This document shows, in pieces, positions 53,121 through 62,284 of a stretch of DNA of 64,000 nucleotides (position 1 is the stretch's first letter; the number at the start of each line of letters is the position of its first letter). Source of the stretch: Buttiauxella noackiae ATCC 51607 (GTDB lineage Bacteria > Pseudomonadota > Gammaproteobacteria > Enterobacterales > Enterobacteriaceae); the NCBI RefSeq assembly GCF_001654865.1, contig NZ_LXEO01000064.1:1-64000 (forward strand), written 5' to 3'. The notes beneath the pieces were generated by a model. That model was not told where the DNA came from, did not search any database, and was given only the letters and a program-made list of their open reading frames with translations. Both the position numbers and the translations under genes were made by a program.

Positions 53121-54253
53121 TGAATAAACGTGGCGCGCTATTTTTGGGCTTATTAAGCCTGATAAATACACCGACTGAGGCGGTTGCGATGACGCGCGAG
53201 GAGATTGACGGTTTCCTGGGAAAGGTAGGGGCTGATAATGAGTATGATCCAGGTAAAGGCATTGACTGGAGCGTGTTGCCCGGGCCGTTTTATACCCCGG
53301 AATTGAAACTTGGCCTGGGAACTGCCATCGCGGGAGTGTACCGCGTTGATCCCAACGATCATGTCACGCAAAACTCGTCAGTGTCGTTTACCGGTTTTTT
53401 TAGTACTAGCGGCGCGTTAGGGCTTGGCATGAAGAATTACACCTTCTTTACGGGCGATGAATGGCGGCTGTTTATTGATGGATCGCTTGCGAAGATCCCC
53501 ACTGGTTTTTGGGGAATCGGCTATAGCGCGGCGCAAGGTAACGAGCAAAAATATACTCAGCAGTCGTTTAGTCTTCATCCACAGATCATGCGCCAGGTCG
53601 TTGGTAATTTGTATGCAGGTCTTGGATGGGATCTTTCAACCTTTGATGCCAAAAGCATCAAAGATCCTCACCCGGGCGATAACTTTTCGCATTATGACGC
53701 GGGTGGCAACACGCTAAGTTCTGGGGTCACGGTAAATATCAACTTTGACTCGCGGGATGTCATTACGCGCCCACGACACGGGCAATTTTTCAGTGCCGAG
53801 TACAGCCTTTTTGATCCTGCTATTGGTTCGGATAGCCACTTCACCGCTTTGCAACTGCAATATAATTACTACTTCCCTCTCAACGATCAGGATGTTCTGG
53901 CGTTTGATCTTTGGGGGCGGTTTGCACGTGGCGATGTACCATGGGATCGCTTATCTGAGGCGGGAGATGACAACCGTATGCGCGGCTATTACCAGGGACG
54001 CTATCGCGATAATGACGTTGTCAGTACTCAACTGGAATACCGTAAAAAACTCAACTGGCGGCACGGCTATGTTTTATGGGTTGGTGCCGGGGCGTTGGGA
54101 GACACGCCGAAAAATCTTTCCGACCATCCGCTATTGCCAACTATAGGTGCGGGCTACCGTTTCGAGGTTAAGCCTGACATGAATATTCGCCTCGATCTGG
54201 GGTTTGGCAAAGAGAGTGCCGGGTTTTACTTTCAAGTTGCGGAGGCATTTTAA
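53120..54253 (+). CDS. Second POTRA-less BamA/TamA-type outer-membrane protein
   Basis: The 377-residue precursor has a signal peptide (to about AVAM) and a barrel with NFDSRDVITRPRHGQFFS, the N-terminal Omp85 barrel signature, and RMRGYYQGRYRD, which resembles the loop-6 VRGF/Y motif including the Arg. It ends VAEAF with terminal Phe. Like the first copy it lacks POTRA domains, but the two are not close copies of each other. TAATG overlaps couple it to both neighbours. Confidence 0.82.
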   Translation: MNKRGALFLGLLSLINTPTEAVAMTREEIDGFLGKVGADNEYDPGKGIDWSVLPGPFYTPELKLGLGTAIAGVYRVDPNDHVTQNSSVSFTGFFSTSGALGLGMKNYTFFTGDEWRLFIDGSLAKIPTGFWGIGYSAAQGNEQKYTQQSFSLHPQIMRQVVGNLYAGLGWDLSTFDAKSIKDPHPGDNFSHYDAGGNTLSSGVTVNINFDSRDVITRPRHGQFFSAEYSLFDPAIGSDSHFTALQLQYNYYFPLNDQDVLAFDLWGRFARGDVPWDRLSEAGDDNRMRGYYQGRYRDNDVVSTQLEYRKKLNWRHGYVLWVGAGALGDTPKNLSDHPLLPTIGAGYRFEVKPDMNIRLDLGFGKESAGFYFQVAEAF

Positions 54254-55374
54254 TGCAGCGCTGGATCCTTTCTCTGCTGCTTGGTGTGGCATCCCTGAGT
54301 TTTGGCGCGTCACCAAAATCGGCAGATATCTTGCCTATTGAGAAGGCGAGACGAGTGTGGCCGATAACACAAGAGCTCACTGCTCCTGAGTCGTTACGGC
54401 CTTGCTGTGCCTTTGGATATGACCTGCAAGTACGAGCCATCGGTGTACCCATTCCGGTCTACCAGATTGGTAATATTCTGACACTGACCACCCTGGGGCA
54501 TCATCGCTACAACGATAGCGCCCTGGGCGCTGTCAAAAATATTGTTGGTTTGAGTGAGGAGAAAAGTGGCCTCATTTACACTCGCCGTGGAGGTTTTATT
54601 GATATCGCCCATGTGCGTGATACTGCTGATAATACCTTCTACCTTTTCACGCAGATCTACTCACGGCTTGGCCAGGACTGGCGGCTGTTCTATAGCGAAG
54701 AATTGGGTGTCCGACGCATTCAGCTTCATGCGTTTAATCCACCTGCGTCCATGGTTGAACGTTATACGATTGCCGCCTGGCTTGCGGGGCATCTCGCTTT
54801 TCAATTAGCGCAATGGCATGAGATTGCTCAGTGGTATGGATTTCAGTCGGTTCCAGGATTTTCTGAGGAGATATCTGCTTTTTCACCCGAAGATCTCTAT
54901 TCCAATTTATTGGGCGCACGGCTTGCGATAAACGTGATTTTGCACGGACACGCCAGGTCAATTGAGTCTTACGATCATGCGATAGATAAGGCGTTACACA
55001 AGGCGTTGGTGCAACTTGGCGCGGTAAGCAAAGCAGAATCAGAAAGAAAATTCCGCGAAGTGGACGGTGACTGGTGGAACAGCAAGCGGCGGGTGCCGGA
55101 TAAATTTTTGGTGCTCAACCGTAACTATGATCTCAGCGAGAACCGTTACCCGACTCCTGTTCCATTTGAAAAGGCAAAGCCCTACCGCTTAGTGATGCCT
55201 GCTGCCGTTGCAGGGGTGACGATAAGCCAGCTGGGAGAATTGCAAATCCACACCGGCAGCGATATGCGTGGGCTTAAAGTACCGGAGAGTTTTTATCTTC
55301 CGGCACAGTTTTCAGCGCTGGCAGAGCAAGCCAAATACGCCGATCAGATTCAGCTGCAGCAACTGAAGAAATGA
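54253..55374 (+). CDS. DUF4056 family periplasmic protein
   Basis: The 373-residue precursor has a signal peptide (ending near SFGAS) and the DUF4056 hallmarks: RPCCAFGYDLQV near residue 49, GGFIDIAHVRDTADNT near residue 115 and WHEIAQWYG near residue 190. The His/Asp/Glu pattern in the latter two looks like a metal or hydrolase site, but no activity is known to me. It closes the operon, coupled to the second BamA-like gene by TAATG, and is followed by a terminator. Confidence 0.8.
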   Translation: MQRWILSLLLGVASLSFGASPKSADILPIEKARRVWPITQELTAPESLRPCCAFGYDLQVRAIGVPIPVYQIGNILTLTTLGHHRYNDSALGAVKNIVGLSEEKSGLIYTRRGGFIDIAHVRDTADNTFYLFTQIYSRLGQDWRLFYSEELGVRRIQLHAFNPPASMVERYTIAAWLAGHLAFQLAQWHEIAQWYGFQSVPGFSEEISAFSPEDLYSNLLGARLAINVILHGHARSIESYDHAIDKALHKALVQLGAVSKAESERKFREVDGDWWNSKRRVPDKFLVLNRNYDLSENRYPTPVPFEKAKPYRLVMPAAVAGVTISQLGELQIHTGSDMRGLKVPESFYLPAQFSALAEQAKYADQIQLQQLKK

Positions 55375-55397
55375 GAGCTATAAGTAATCGTTATTGG

Positions 55398-55420
55398 ACG
55401 AACAGGTGATTGTTCGTTTT
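55398..55420 (+). terminator. Terminator of the outer-membrane operon
   Basis: ACGAACA and TGTTCGT form a 7-bp stem around GGTGAT and are followed by TTTG. It lies 24 bases after the DUF4056 stop. Confidence 0.65.
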
Positions 55421-55470
55421 GATGTTGCAAATATGTTACTTGCTCTCTACCCAACATTTGGAAATCTCGT

Positions 55471-55929
55471 ATGTTCGTAATCAAAATTGACGACCTTTCG
55501 CATCCGGCGGTGCAGACACTCGTGGCCTACCATATTTCCGGGATGCTGGAACAATCACCGCCAGAAAGCAGCCACGCGCTGAATGTGCAAAAACTCCGTG
55601 ACCCGGCAGTGACATTTTGGTCTGCGTGGGAGGGGGAACAATTAGCCGGAATTGGTGCATTGAAAATGCTCGATGATGGGCATGGTGAATTGAAATCAAT
55701 GCGTACCGCGACGGACTTTTTACGTCGTGGTGTGGCGAACCAGTTTTTGCTGCATATCTTGCAAGTTGCGCGTGAGCGTGGCTTCCAGCGTCTGAGCTTA
55801 GAAACCGGGACCCAGCCGGGTTTTGCTGCTTGCCATCAACTTTATCTCAAGCATGGCTTTGTCGATTGTGAACCGTTTGCTGATTATCAACTCGACCCGA
55901 ATAGCCGCTTTATGACGTTGGTTTTGTAG
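55471..55929 (+). CDS. GNAT-family N-acetyltransferase (YsnE-like)
   Basis: The 152-residue protein has the GNAT fold with acetyl-CoA loop MRTATDFLRRGVANQFLLHI (Gly-rich part RRGVA). TFWSAWEGEQLAGIGALK and ERGFQRLSLETG match the YsnE-like group, in which the Bacillus member has been tied to indole-acetic-acid formation. The substrate here is unknown. It is a single gene. Confidence 0.85.
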   Translation: MFVIKIDDLSHPAVQTLVAYHISGMLEQSPPESSHALNVQKLRDPAVTFWSAWEGEQLAGIGALKMLDDGHGELKSMRTATDFLRRGVANQFLLHILQVARERGFQRLSLETGTQPGFAACHQLYLKHGFVDCEPFADYQLDPNSRFMTLVL

Positions 55930-56257
55930 CGGATTAACCTAAGGCTACCCATTTTGGCCTGAGCCACTATTTTGAAATTGCACGTCTTAGTGGAATATCG
56001 AATTATTCGATGTTCCCTTTAATTTATTGGCTTAATTACTTCATCTTATTTTTCTTTCAGTAATCAAGATTTTTTTAATCGTGATATTTTTTCTCTAAGA
56101 ATATTAATATTGCATTTATCTATTTATATAAATCTAATTGATATTTTTAACGGTTGGCCATTCAATAATGCGTTTGATTTTTACACAGCTATTCAGTAAT
56201 GTTTATTGTCCACGTAAAGCTCATAATAAATATCCAAAAAAAGACATTACTGAGACA
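55930..56257. other. AT-rich promoter region of the autotransporter gene
   Basis: No gene is visible. The stretch 56020-56257 is very AT-rich, in contrast to the flanking operon, and contains many TATAAT-like words. It includes an open frame upstream of the chosen start that lacks a ribosome site. The low GC fits acquired DNA and possible H-NS silencing, which is inference. Confidence 0.5.
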
Positions 56258-59014
56258 ATGAATATATTAAAGTTAAAAAAGATAGCACTATTTATTCCTC
56301 TTTTGTTAACGGCATGTGGTGGAGGCGGTGGTGGTAGCGGTTCAGGCTCTCCTCAAACAATAAAAAGTCCGTTAAATACTCCTGCTATAAAACCCGATGT
56401 ACCAACTCCGGGAGCAAATAATAATAAAGTCAAAGTTGGGGTGCTGGACTCAGGTGTTAATAAAAACCTCAGCAATATAACCGGTAAGGTTGCAATTATT
56501 TTGCATTATATTGGCCAGGGGAAGAATCTTGGTTCAGGTGCATTCACTCCAGAGGATATTACGGCATCTTTGGCGCTGGCTGATATGGATGCTTCTGGAC
56601 ATGGAAGCTATGTCTCTCAAATCCTTGCCAGTACCGGGAGTGGTGGAACATATGTTGGTAGCCAGAACGTTCAGCTTTATGAAGCGAAAACGACCGATGA
56701 CCCTCTTGGTCATTCAATCATTGATGACCAACTTGCCGCAATAATGGACCTGCATGAGCATCATGGAGTCAATTTATTTAATGCTTCATGGGGGAGTTAT
56801 AATAAATATGATGCGAGCTCACCTATTACTGCTGTATTAAAATATCTGATAAATAGTGATGGCTTAATAGTTTTTTCTGCCGGAAATGATCTCCTTAACA
56901 ACCCTTCATCAGAAAACCTGACGCCATTGATTGATAAATCGATAGAAAATGGATTAATCACGGTGGTAGGGCTTGATAGTAATAAGCAACTCTATAGCGG
57001 ATATGATGAAAACGGTGTCATTAAAGGCAGTAATGCATGCGGAAGGGCGGCGGCCTGGTGTCTTGCTGGAGATTATGTTGTTGGGCCACTATTGAACGAT
57101 AAGAACAACGGTTATGTCTATTTCTACGGTACTTCAGGTGCCGCACCTCAAGTTACGGCTGCGGCGGCAAATGTATGGCAAAAATATCCCTGGATGACCG
57201 CAAAGCAGGTAAAACAGACAATATTAACGACGGCAAATTATCTGTCTGATGGTTCACCACTGGGGACACCCTACAATGCGACCTATGGTTGGGGTGAGTT
57301 AAATGCTCTGCGTGCAGAAAATGGCCCAATGCTGTTTTCTTCTCTCTTTGGCGACTTTAATGCTCAAGTACCCGATTCGCATTACGTCTTCAGTAACGAT
57401 ATATCAGGTGATGCGGGGCTGATTAAAAACGGTAACGGCATTCTGGAGTTGGCGGGCAATAACAGCTACAGCGGTAAGACCACGATTAATCAGGGCACTC
57501 TATGGGTTAGTGGCAGTATTGATCGTGGCTCGGTGAACATTTCCCCAGAAGGGTTGTTAACGGGTTCTGGTTCAGTGAGTTCGATTTATAACAATGGGAC
57601 GATAGATTTATCCAACGGCTCACTGAAAGTGAAAGGCGATTATTCACAGAGCCATAGCGGCATACTTAATGCCTACATTGATAATCAGCTTGATATTAGC
57701 GGTAACGCGGCGCTGGATGGCACGGTCAACGTAGTTAATCAGAATTACGTGGTTAACGGGACGTACGACATTCTGCATGCGCAAAATATTCAGGGGCAAT
57801 TTAGCCAGGTCAATGGCAGCAAGTTCCTGAAGATTAATCATGTTAATTACACACCTGACAGAGTCAATCTCGATGTGGCACAAGTCTCTGCGCAAAATGC
57901 CGTCAGTAATGGAGATTATCTTTCAACGGCAGGAGCCAAAGCGGTAGACACTCTTTTTGCTGCGGCCAATGACATTGCATTAAAGCAGCATAACGGTGAA
58001 GTACTGACGTTAGATGAGCAGCAATTATTGGATTATTCCGCGGGCCTACAATCTACTCGTTCAGGAGATGCTGTTCAGCGCATTGTGGATAGCCATTCTG
58101 CCGTCATTTATTCCGAGCTGCCTTCTGTGTTGCTGGCGGAGCAAAACCGCCTTACGCAGACTGTCGTGAATCGTTTAAGTGCTATGTATGGCATGGGTAA
58201 AGTGACCCCGGGCGTGTGGACATCTTATGATTATATGAAAAACCAGTATCAGCCTGATGGATGGAACCAGGTGAGCAGCACCACTAATAACACTTCTGTG
58301 GGGTTGGACGGTCGAGTTAGTAATGCTTTGCTGGTGGGTGGCTTCGTTAATAAAAATAATATCACTGCAAAATTAGATAGAAACGGTGGGAGCCTGGATG
58401 GGAGCCAGAATGGTGTTGGCGCTTATGGGCAGTACAACGATGGAGCGTTCTATCTAAACGGTCTGGCAAGTTACCAGCGTGGTGATGCAGACATTAAACG
58501 TCCGGTTATCAGCAATGGCACGCAAAGTAGCCAGAAGTCGAATGCCGATATGAGCAGCGCGAGCCTCTACTTTGAATCAGGATACGCATTTCATTTACCG
58601 CATGAAGCCGATATCACGCCTTATCTTGGCGTTGAATACGATCGTTCTAATACCGATAGTATCGATGAAGGAAACCTGCAGGGGGCGAGTGTCAGTGGCA
58701 TGAAAGGGCGCCAGAGCAGCGTGGCGCTGGGCTCTCGCTTTAATTATATGGTGAGCAATGAATTGCATCTGTCAGCATGGGCGCAGGCCAGCAAGATTGT
58801 GGCACGTGATATCAGCGATATGAGACTGACGACCAATATGAGCGGGCAGGAGATTTCGCTTAACTCGCCAGAGTTTGACCGAAATAGCTTCGATTATGGC
58901 TTAGATATTGATTACGTTATTTTGAATAGCGTGCAGCTTTTTGCGGGTATGCAAAGTAGCACGGCGAATGACCAGGCCTTTTCTACCAGCGCGGGTGTGA
59001 AGTACTTCTGGTAA
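56258..59014 (+). CDS. Subtilisin-type (S8) lipoprotein autotransporter
   Basis: The 918-residue protein starts with a lipoprotein signal (LLLTAC, Cys20) and a Gly/Ser-rich linker. The S8 protease domain follows with Asp64 (GVLDSGVN), His115 (SGHGSY), the oxyanion Asn in NASWGS and Ser293 (GTSGAAP). A short beta-helix segment has the autotransporter repeat GNNSYSGKTTINQGTLWVSG (about 425-445). The C-terminal barrel (about 640-918) ends in KYFW. The plan matches surface maturation proteases such as NalP and SphB1, which cleave other surface proteins. The start at 56258 is chosen because it places the lipobox correctly; the frame opens at 56138. The 5' half is AT-rich. Confidence 0.9.
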   Translation: MNILKLKKIALFIPLLLTACGGGGGGSGSGSPQTIKSPLNTPAIKPDVPTPGANNNKVKVGVLDSGVNKNLSNITGKVAIILHYIGQGKNLGSGAFTPEDITASLALADMDASGHGSYVSQILASTGSGGTYVGSQNVQLYEAKTTDDPLGHSIIDDQLAAIMDLHEHHGVNLFNASWGSYNKYDASSPITAVLKYLINSDGLIVFSAGNDLLNNPSSENLTPLIDKSIENGLITVVGLDSNKQLYSGYDENGVIKGSNACGRAAAWCLAGDYVVGPLLNDKNNGYVYFYGTSGAAPQVTAAAANVWQKYPWMTAKQVKQTILTTANYLSDGSPLGTPYNATYGWGELNALRAENGPMLFSSLFGDFNAQVPDSHYVFSNDISGDAGLIKNGNGILELAGNNSYSGKTTINQGTLWVSGSIDRGSVNISPEGLLTGSGSVSSIYNNGTIDLSNGSLKVKGDYSQSHSGILNAYIDNQLDISGNAALDGTVNVVNQNYVVNGTYDILHAQNIQGQFSQVNGSKFLKINHVNYTPDRVNLDVAQVSAQNAVSNGDYLSTAGAKAVDTLFAAANDIALKQHNGEVLTLDEQQLLDYSAGLQSTRSGDAVQRIVDSHSAVIYSELPSVLLAEQNRLTQTVVNRLSAMYGMGKVTPGVWTSYDYMKNQYQPDGWNQVSSTTNNTSVGLDGRVSNALLVGGFVNKNNITAKLDRNGGSLDGSQNGVGAYGQYNDGAFYLNGLASYQRGDADIKRPVISNGTQSSQKSNADMSSASLYFESGYAFHLPHEADITPYLGVEYDRSNTDSIDEGNLQGASVSGMKGRQSSVALGSRFNYMVSNELHLSAWAQASKIVARDISDMRLTTNMSGQEISLNSPEFDRNSFDYGLDIDYVILNSVQLFAGMQSSTANDQAFSTSAGVKYFW

Positions 59015-59108
59015 TTGTTATATCAGGGCGAGTCGCAGGGATGTGACGAGTAATCGAACCTTTAAGTTTCAAACAAGAGTTCGATGAAGAGTCCGAATCT
59101 CCATTAGC

Positions 59109-59133
59109 AAAAAACCCGCCATAGGCGGGTTCT
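59109..59133 (-). terminator. Terminator in the first repeat copy
   Basis: AACCCGCC and GGCGGGTT around ATA, with a T run (TTTTTTG) on the minus strand. It duplicates the tRNA-Phe terminator and may also stop the autotransporter transcript from the other side. Confidence 0.8.
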
Positions 59134-59288
59134 TCTAAATAGTGGTGCCCGGACTCGGACAAAAACGTCGGGAACGTTTTTGAACAGCGCTTGCGCTGGC
59201 CCGCAGGGCGAGTCGCAGGGAAGCGACGAGTAATCGAACCTTTAAGTTTCAAACAAGAGTTCGATGAAGAGTCCGAATCTCTAATAGC

Positions 59289-59313
59289 AAAAAACCCGCC
59301 ATAGGCGGGTTCT
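59289..59313 (-). terminator. Terminator of tRNA-Phe
   Basis: The same hairpin, AACCCGCC/GGCGGGTT, lies just after the 3' end of the tRNA on the minus strand and ends in TTTTTTG. Confidence 0.85.
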
Positions 59314-59322
59314 TCTAAATAG

Positions 59323-59398
59323 TGGTGCCCGGACTCGGAATCGAACCAAGGACACGGGGATTTTCAATCCCCTGCTCTACCGACTGAGCTATCCGGGC
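59323..59398 (-). tRNA. pheU: tRNA-Phe (anticodon GAA)
   Basis: The 76-base gene reads GCCCGGATAGCTCAGTCGGT on the minus strand and ends in an encoded CCA. The anticodon loop is TTGAAAA, with GAA at 59363-59365. The acceptor stem GCCCGGA pairs with TCCGGGC. It sits next to yjdC, where E. coli has pheU, a known integration site for islands. Confidence 0.97.
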
Positions 59399-59512
59399 AA
59401 CGGGGCGCATTAAACCGTAAAGGCCGTTAGGCGTCAACGGCTTTGTCATAAAAAAGGGGTTAAATGCGTTTAAGTGCTTTCTTTTCATGCAAAATGGCGA
59501 GAAAACAATTCA

Positions 59513-60088
59513 TCAGGTCAATGCGCCACCTTGTCGGCACTGGGCAAATCGCAGAATATCTTCGGCCAGTTGGCGGGCAGTTTCGATATCGGCCTGGCTG
59601 CGTTTTACCAATAAACGGCTCAGGCAGCCTTCCAGCACGAGTTCCATTTGATGCGCCACCATCGTTGGGTCATCCACTTCCAGCTGCATCAGCATTTCAT
59701 GAGTGAATTCCCAGGCGGCTTTTTTCTGCTGATCGGCCAGTTGGTGAATCGGGTGCGTTGCATCTGGGTAAAAGGTGCAGGCAGCGATAAACAGGCATCC
59801 CGGATAGCGATGGTTGTTGACGCATTCGGTCAACGCCTCGTAGCGCTTCAACAGTTTTTGCTCGAGCGTCAACTCTTCATTAAGCGCGAGTTGACGGCGC
59901 CAGACATCAATTTGCTGACTCAAATAACGCAGCGCGTCATAGAGTAATGCCTCACTGTTTGGCCAGAAATTGCTGATCTCTGTAACCGAATAGTCTGCCT
60001 CAGTAGCGACCATATCCAGGGTGGTGCTGGCAATTCCTTCACGTTCAAGTACGTGTAAGGCGTGCTCTAGTACTGTTTCGCGTTGCAC
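59513..60088 (-). CDS. yjdC: YjdC, TetR-family regulator
   Basis: The 191-residue protein has an N-terminal TetR helix-turn-helix (residues about 5-50) and a helical ligand domain. The sequence [16 protein letters not shown] and the ending [14 protein letters not shown] match E. coli YjdC. The GTG at 60088 follows a strong GGAGGAGAT and gives the E. coli length; the frame to 60115 is not supported. Ligand and target are unknown. It lies downstream of dsbD on the same strand. Confidence 0.92.
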   Translation of the reverse strand: MQRETVLEHALHVLEREGIASTTLDMVATEADYSVTEISNFWPNSEALLYDALRYLSQQIDVWRRQLALNEELTLEQKLLKRYEALTECVNNHRYPGCLFIAACTFYPDATHPIHQLADQQKKAAWEFTHEMLMQLEVDDPTMVAHQMELVLEGCLSRLLVKRSQADIETARQLAEDILRFAQCRQGGALT

Positions 60089-60174
60089 GGTTATCTCCTC
60101 CGTTGTACCCGTCATACTTCAGTTGCCACGTTGCAAACTGAATTATTTAGTGTACTTCCCACAATGAGTGTTGT

Positions 60175-61887
60175 TTACGGCGTCAGTTTCTGCAAATGCG
60201 CACGGAAGGTGTCAGCATTCATAAAACCGGTCACACGTGCTTCTGGTAACTCGTGCCCTTGTGTATCAAAGAACAAAATCGTTGGTAGCCCTAAAACCTG
60301 CAGATGCTTTAACAGCGCCACATCTTGCGCGTTGTTGGCGGTAACATCAGCCTGGAGTAAAACGGTATTTCCCAGCTGTTGCTGTACCTTCGCATCGCTA
60401 AAGGTGTATTTCTCAAACTCTTTGCAGGCTACACACCAGTCGGCGTACAAATCGAGCATTACGGGTTTGCCTTTTGCATTGACGAGTGCGGCATCGAGCT
60501 GCTCAACGTTAGCAATTTTAGTGAAATTAAGATGTGCCTGGCTGGCGGTTACGGGGGCACCGAACGCCCAGTCTTGCAAAGGGCGAGCACAAACCAGCGC
60601 TGCACCAAGCAGGATTATTTGCACCAGGCGCATCCATGATTTAGTCGCTTGCAGGCTGGTGATAAATGCCCAGCCGAAGAATGCCACGCCGAGCAAACCC
60701 CATAACCGAATACCCCAATTATCTCCCAGTATGCGTTCCAGCAGGAAAACCGGCAGTGCAAGGATCACAAAACCAAATGCGATTTTGACGGTTTCCATCC
60801 ACGGGCCGCTTTTAGGGAGCAGGCGGTTGCCGAATACGGTGATGAGCATCAACGGTAGGCCCATGCCTAGCGCGTAGAGATACAGCGTGCCGCCTCCGAG
60901 CCACATATTCCCGCTCTGGGCGATGTACAGCAGAATGGCGCTCAGCGGTGCGGTCGTACACGGCGAGCAAATCAGCCCGGCTAATGCGCCCATCGCAAAC
61001 ACGCCACCTGCAGAACCGCCTTGCTGGCGATTGCTCATCAGCGTCAGGCGCGTTTGAAGTGATGATGGCAGTTGCAGGGTGAATAACCCAAACATAGAAG
61101 CCGCGAGCAGTACAAACAGCGCTGACAGGCCGATAAGCACATAAGGATGTTGGAGGGCTGCCTGGAATTGCAGGCCAGCCGCCGCAACCACAAGGCCCAG
61201 CGCGGTATAGGTCAGCGCCATTCCTTGCACATAGACAAAGGTCAACAGCAGGGCGCGTGCAGTGGATAAACGTTGTTTACCGCCGAGCACAATACCGGAA
61301 ATCAATGGATACATCGGCAGCACGCAAGGTGTGAAGGCGATCCCGATACCGATTAAGAACGCCCAAAGTGCAGAGAAGGGCAACTGGGTGGTTTTAGTGT
61401 CTGTAGCATCTGCTGGTGGTTTTGGCGCAACAGCGACGGGCGATGATGAATTTGCTGCTGTCAGAACTTCACTCAGCGGCACCACGCGCGTCTCAGGCGG
61501 GTAGCAGAAGCCCGCTTCGGCGCAGCCCTGATACGTCACGCTAAGAGTTGCCCCTTTGGTCGCCTTCTCAATCGTTATCGGTAGATTAAGTTGTTGGGTA
61601 TAGATCTCAGTCTTTCCGTAGAACTCATCTTCATGCCAGGTACCTTTTGGCAACTCCAGCGGGGCGAGTTCTGCTTGAGCTGGGTTGAGTTTGATTTGCT
61701 GGCGATAAAGGTAGTAGCCGGGTTTTATCTGCCAGTTCAGGTTGAGCTGGTGGTCAGATTGCTGGAAATCGAACGCAAAAGCCTGGTCGACCGGCACAAA
61801 CTGAGATTTGCTTTGGTTGTCGAACAGACCTGCAAAAGCATGTGAGCTGAACAGCGCAAAAATTAGCGCAAAGATGCGTAGAGCCAT
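60175..61887 (-). CDS. dsbD: DsbD, thiol:disulfide interchange protein
   Basis: DsbD carries electrons from cytoplasmic thioredoxin to periplasmic DsbC, DsbG and CcmG. The 570-residue protein has a signal peptide and periplasmic alpha domain with [11 protein letters not shown]. An eight-helix membrane domain carries FTPCVLPM and ICSPCTTAP, and a periplasmic gamma domain ends in the thioredoxin-like motif DWCVACK. Each pair of redox cysteines is present. Its start lies inside the end of cutA (25-base overlap). Confidence 0.96.
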   Translation of the reverse strand: MALRIFALIFALFSSHAFAGLFDNQSKSQFVPVDQAFAFDFQQSDHQLNLNWQIKPGYYLYRQQIKLNPAQAELAPLELPKGTWHEDEFYGKTEIYTQQLNLPITIEKATKGATLSVTYQGCAEAGFCYPPETRVVPLSEVLTAANSSSPVAVAPKPPADATDTKTTQLPFSALWAFLIGIGIAFTPCVLPMYPLISGIVLGGKQRLSTARALLLTFVYVQGMALTYTALGLVVAAAGLQFQAALQHPYVLIGLSALFVLLAASMFGLFTLQLPSSLQTRLTLMSNRQQGGSAGGVFAMGALAGLICSPCTTAPLSAILLYIAQSGNMWLGGGTLYLYALGMGLPLMLITVFGNRLLPKSGPWMETVKIAFGFVILALPVFLLERILGDNWGIRLWGLLGVAFFGWAFITSLQATKSWMRLVQIILLGAALVCARPLQDWAFGAPVTASQAHLNFTKIANVEQLDAALVNAKGKPVMLDLYADWCVACKEFEKYTFSDAKVQQQLGNTVLLQADVTANNAQDVALLKHLQVLGLPTILFFDTQGHELPEARVTGFMNADTFRAHLQKLTP

Positions 61888-62186
61888 GAGAGGTATTCAC
61901 TATCTCCGTGGGTAACTGGCAGAACCAGTAATTCAGGGGTTTGATATGGGTGATGCGACTTCAGGCAAGCCAGCAGGGCTTCCTGATGCTCAACGTCGCT
62001 TTTGAGCAGCATCTGCACCTCATACTCCTGTTCCATTTTCCCTTCCCAGTAATAGAGCGATGTCGCACCGGGTAGTAAGGTGACGCAGGCCGCCAGTTTT
62101 TCAGCCAGCACAAGGGCGGCAAGTTCCTGAGCGGTTGCTTCATCTGGGGCAGTACAAAGGATGACAACAGCCTGAGTAGTCGGCAT
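61863..62186 (-). CDS. cutA: CutA, divalent-cation tolerance protein
   Basis: The 107-residue trimeric PII-like protein matches E. coli CutA (112) with a shorter N-terminus. It includes [24 protein letters not shown] residues at the start and [15 protein letters not shown] near the end. It affects copper tolerance. GAGGTTAGCT precedes the ATG. It overlaps dsbD by 25 bases. Confidence 0.95.
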   Translation of the reverse strand: MPTTQAVVILCTAPDEATAQELAALVLAEKLAACVTLLPGATSLYYWEGKMEQEYEVQMLLKSDVEHQEALLACLKSHHPYQTPELLVLPVTHGDSEYLSWLYASLR

Positions 62187-62251
62187 AGCTAACCTCGTAT
62201 CTGGTGGATTCGCGGTTGACTATAGCATGCGGGAGTGAGCAGGGGCGTTAA

Positions 62252-62276
62252 ACGGGCCGCAGTGCGACCCGTGTTT
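62252..62276. terminator. Possible terminator between dcuA and cutA
   Basis: ACGGG-C-CGCA and TGCG-A-CCCGT form a near-perfect stem around a single G and are flanked by TTTT on the right. On the minus strand, after dcuA, the T run is short, so activity is uncertain. Confidence 0.4.
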
Positions 62277-62284
62277 TAAAAGAT

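Larger units (their letters stand above)
59024..59340. repeat. Tandem direct repeat, period 180, of the 3' flank of tRNA-Phe
   Basis: The stretch 59024-59159 recurs at 59204-59339 with about four mismatches in 136 bases. Each copy holds the last 17 bases of tRNA-Phe (TGGTGCCCGGACTCGGA) and the downstream terminator. Only the second copy continues into a full tRNA. The 44-base spacer contains two inverted repeats: AAAAACG...CGTTTTT and CAGCGC...GCGCTGG. Confidence 0.9.

Noticed and set aside
58983..59252. Minus-strand frame of 89 residues across the tRNA-Phe repeats
   Set aside because: It is created by the repeated tRNA flank sequence, contains the terminator stem and resembles no protein.
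59024..59340. Repeats near tRNA-Phe considered as a CRISPR-like array
   Set aside because: There are only two long copies (136 bases), each explained by tRNA 3' end plus terminator, with no cas genes.
60083..60877. Plus-strand frame of 264 residues opposite dsbD
   Set aside because: It is antisense to the conserved gamma domain of dsbD, with Ser/Arg/Cys-rich shadow composition.
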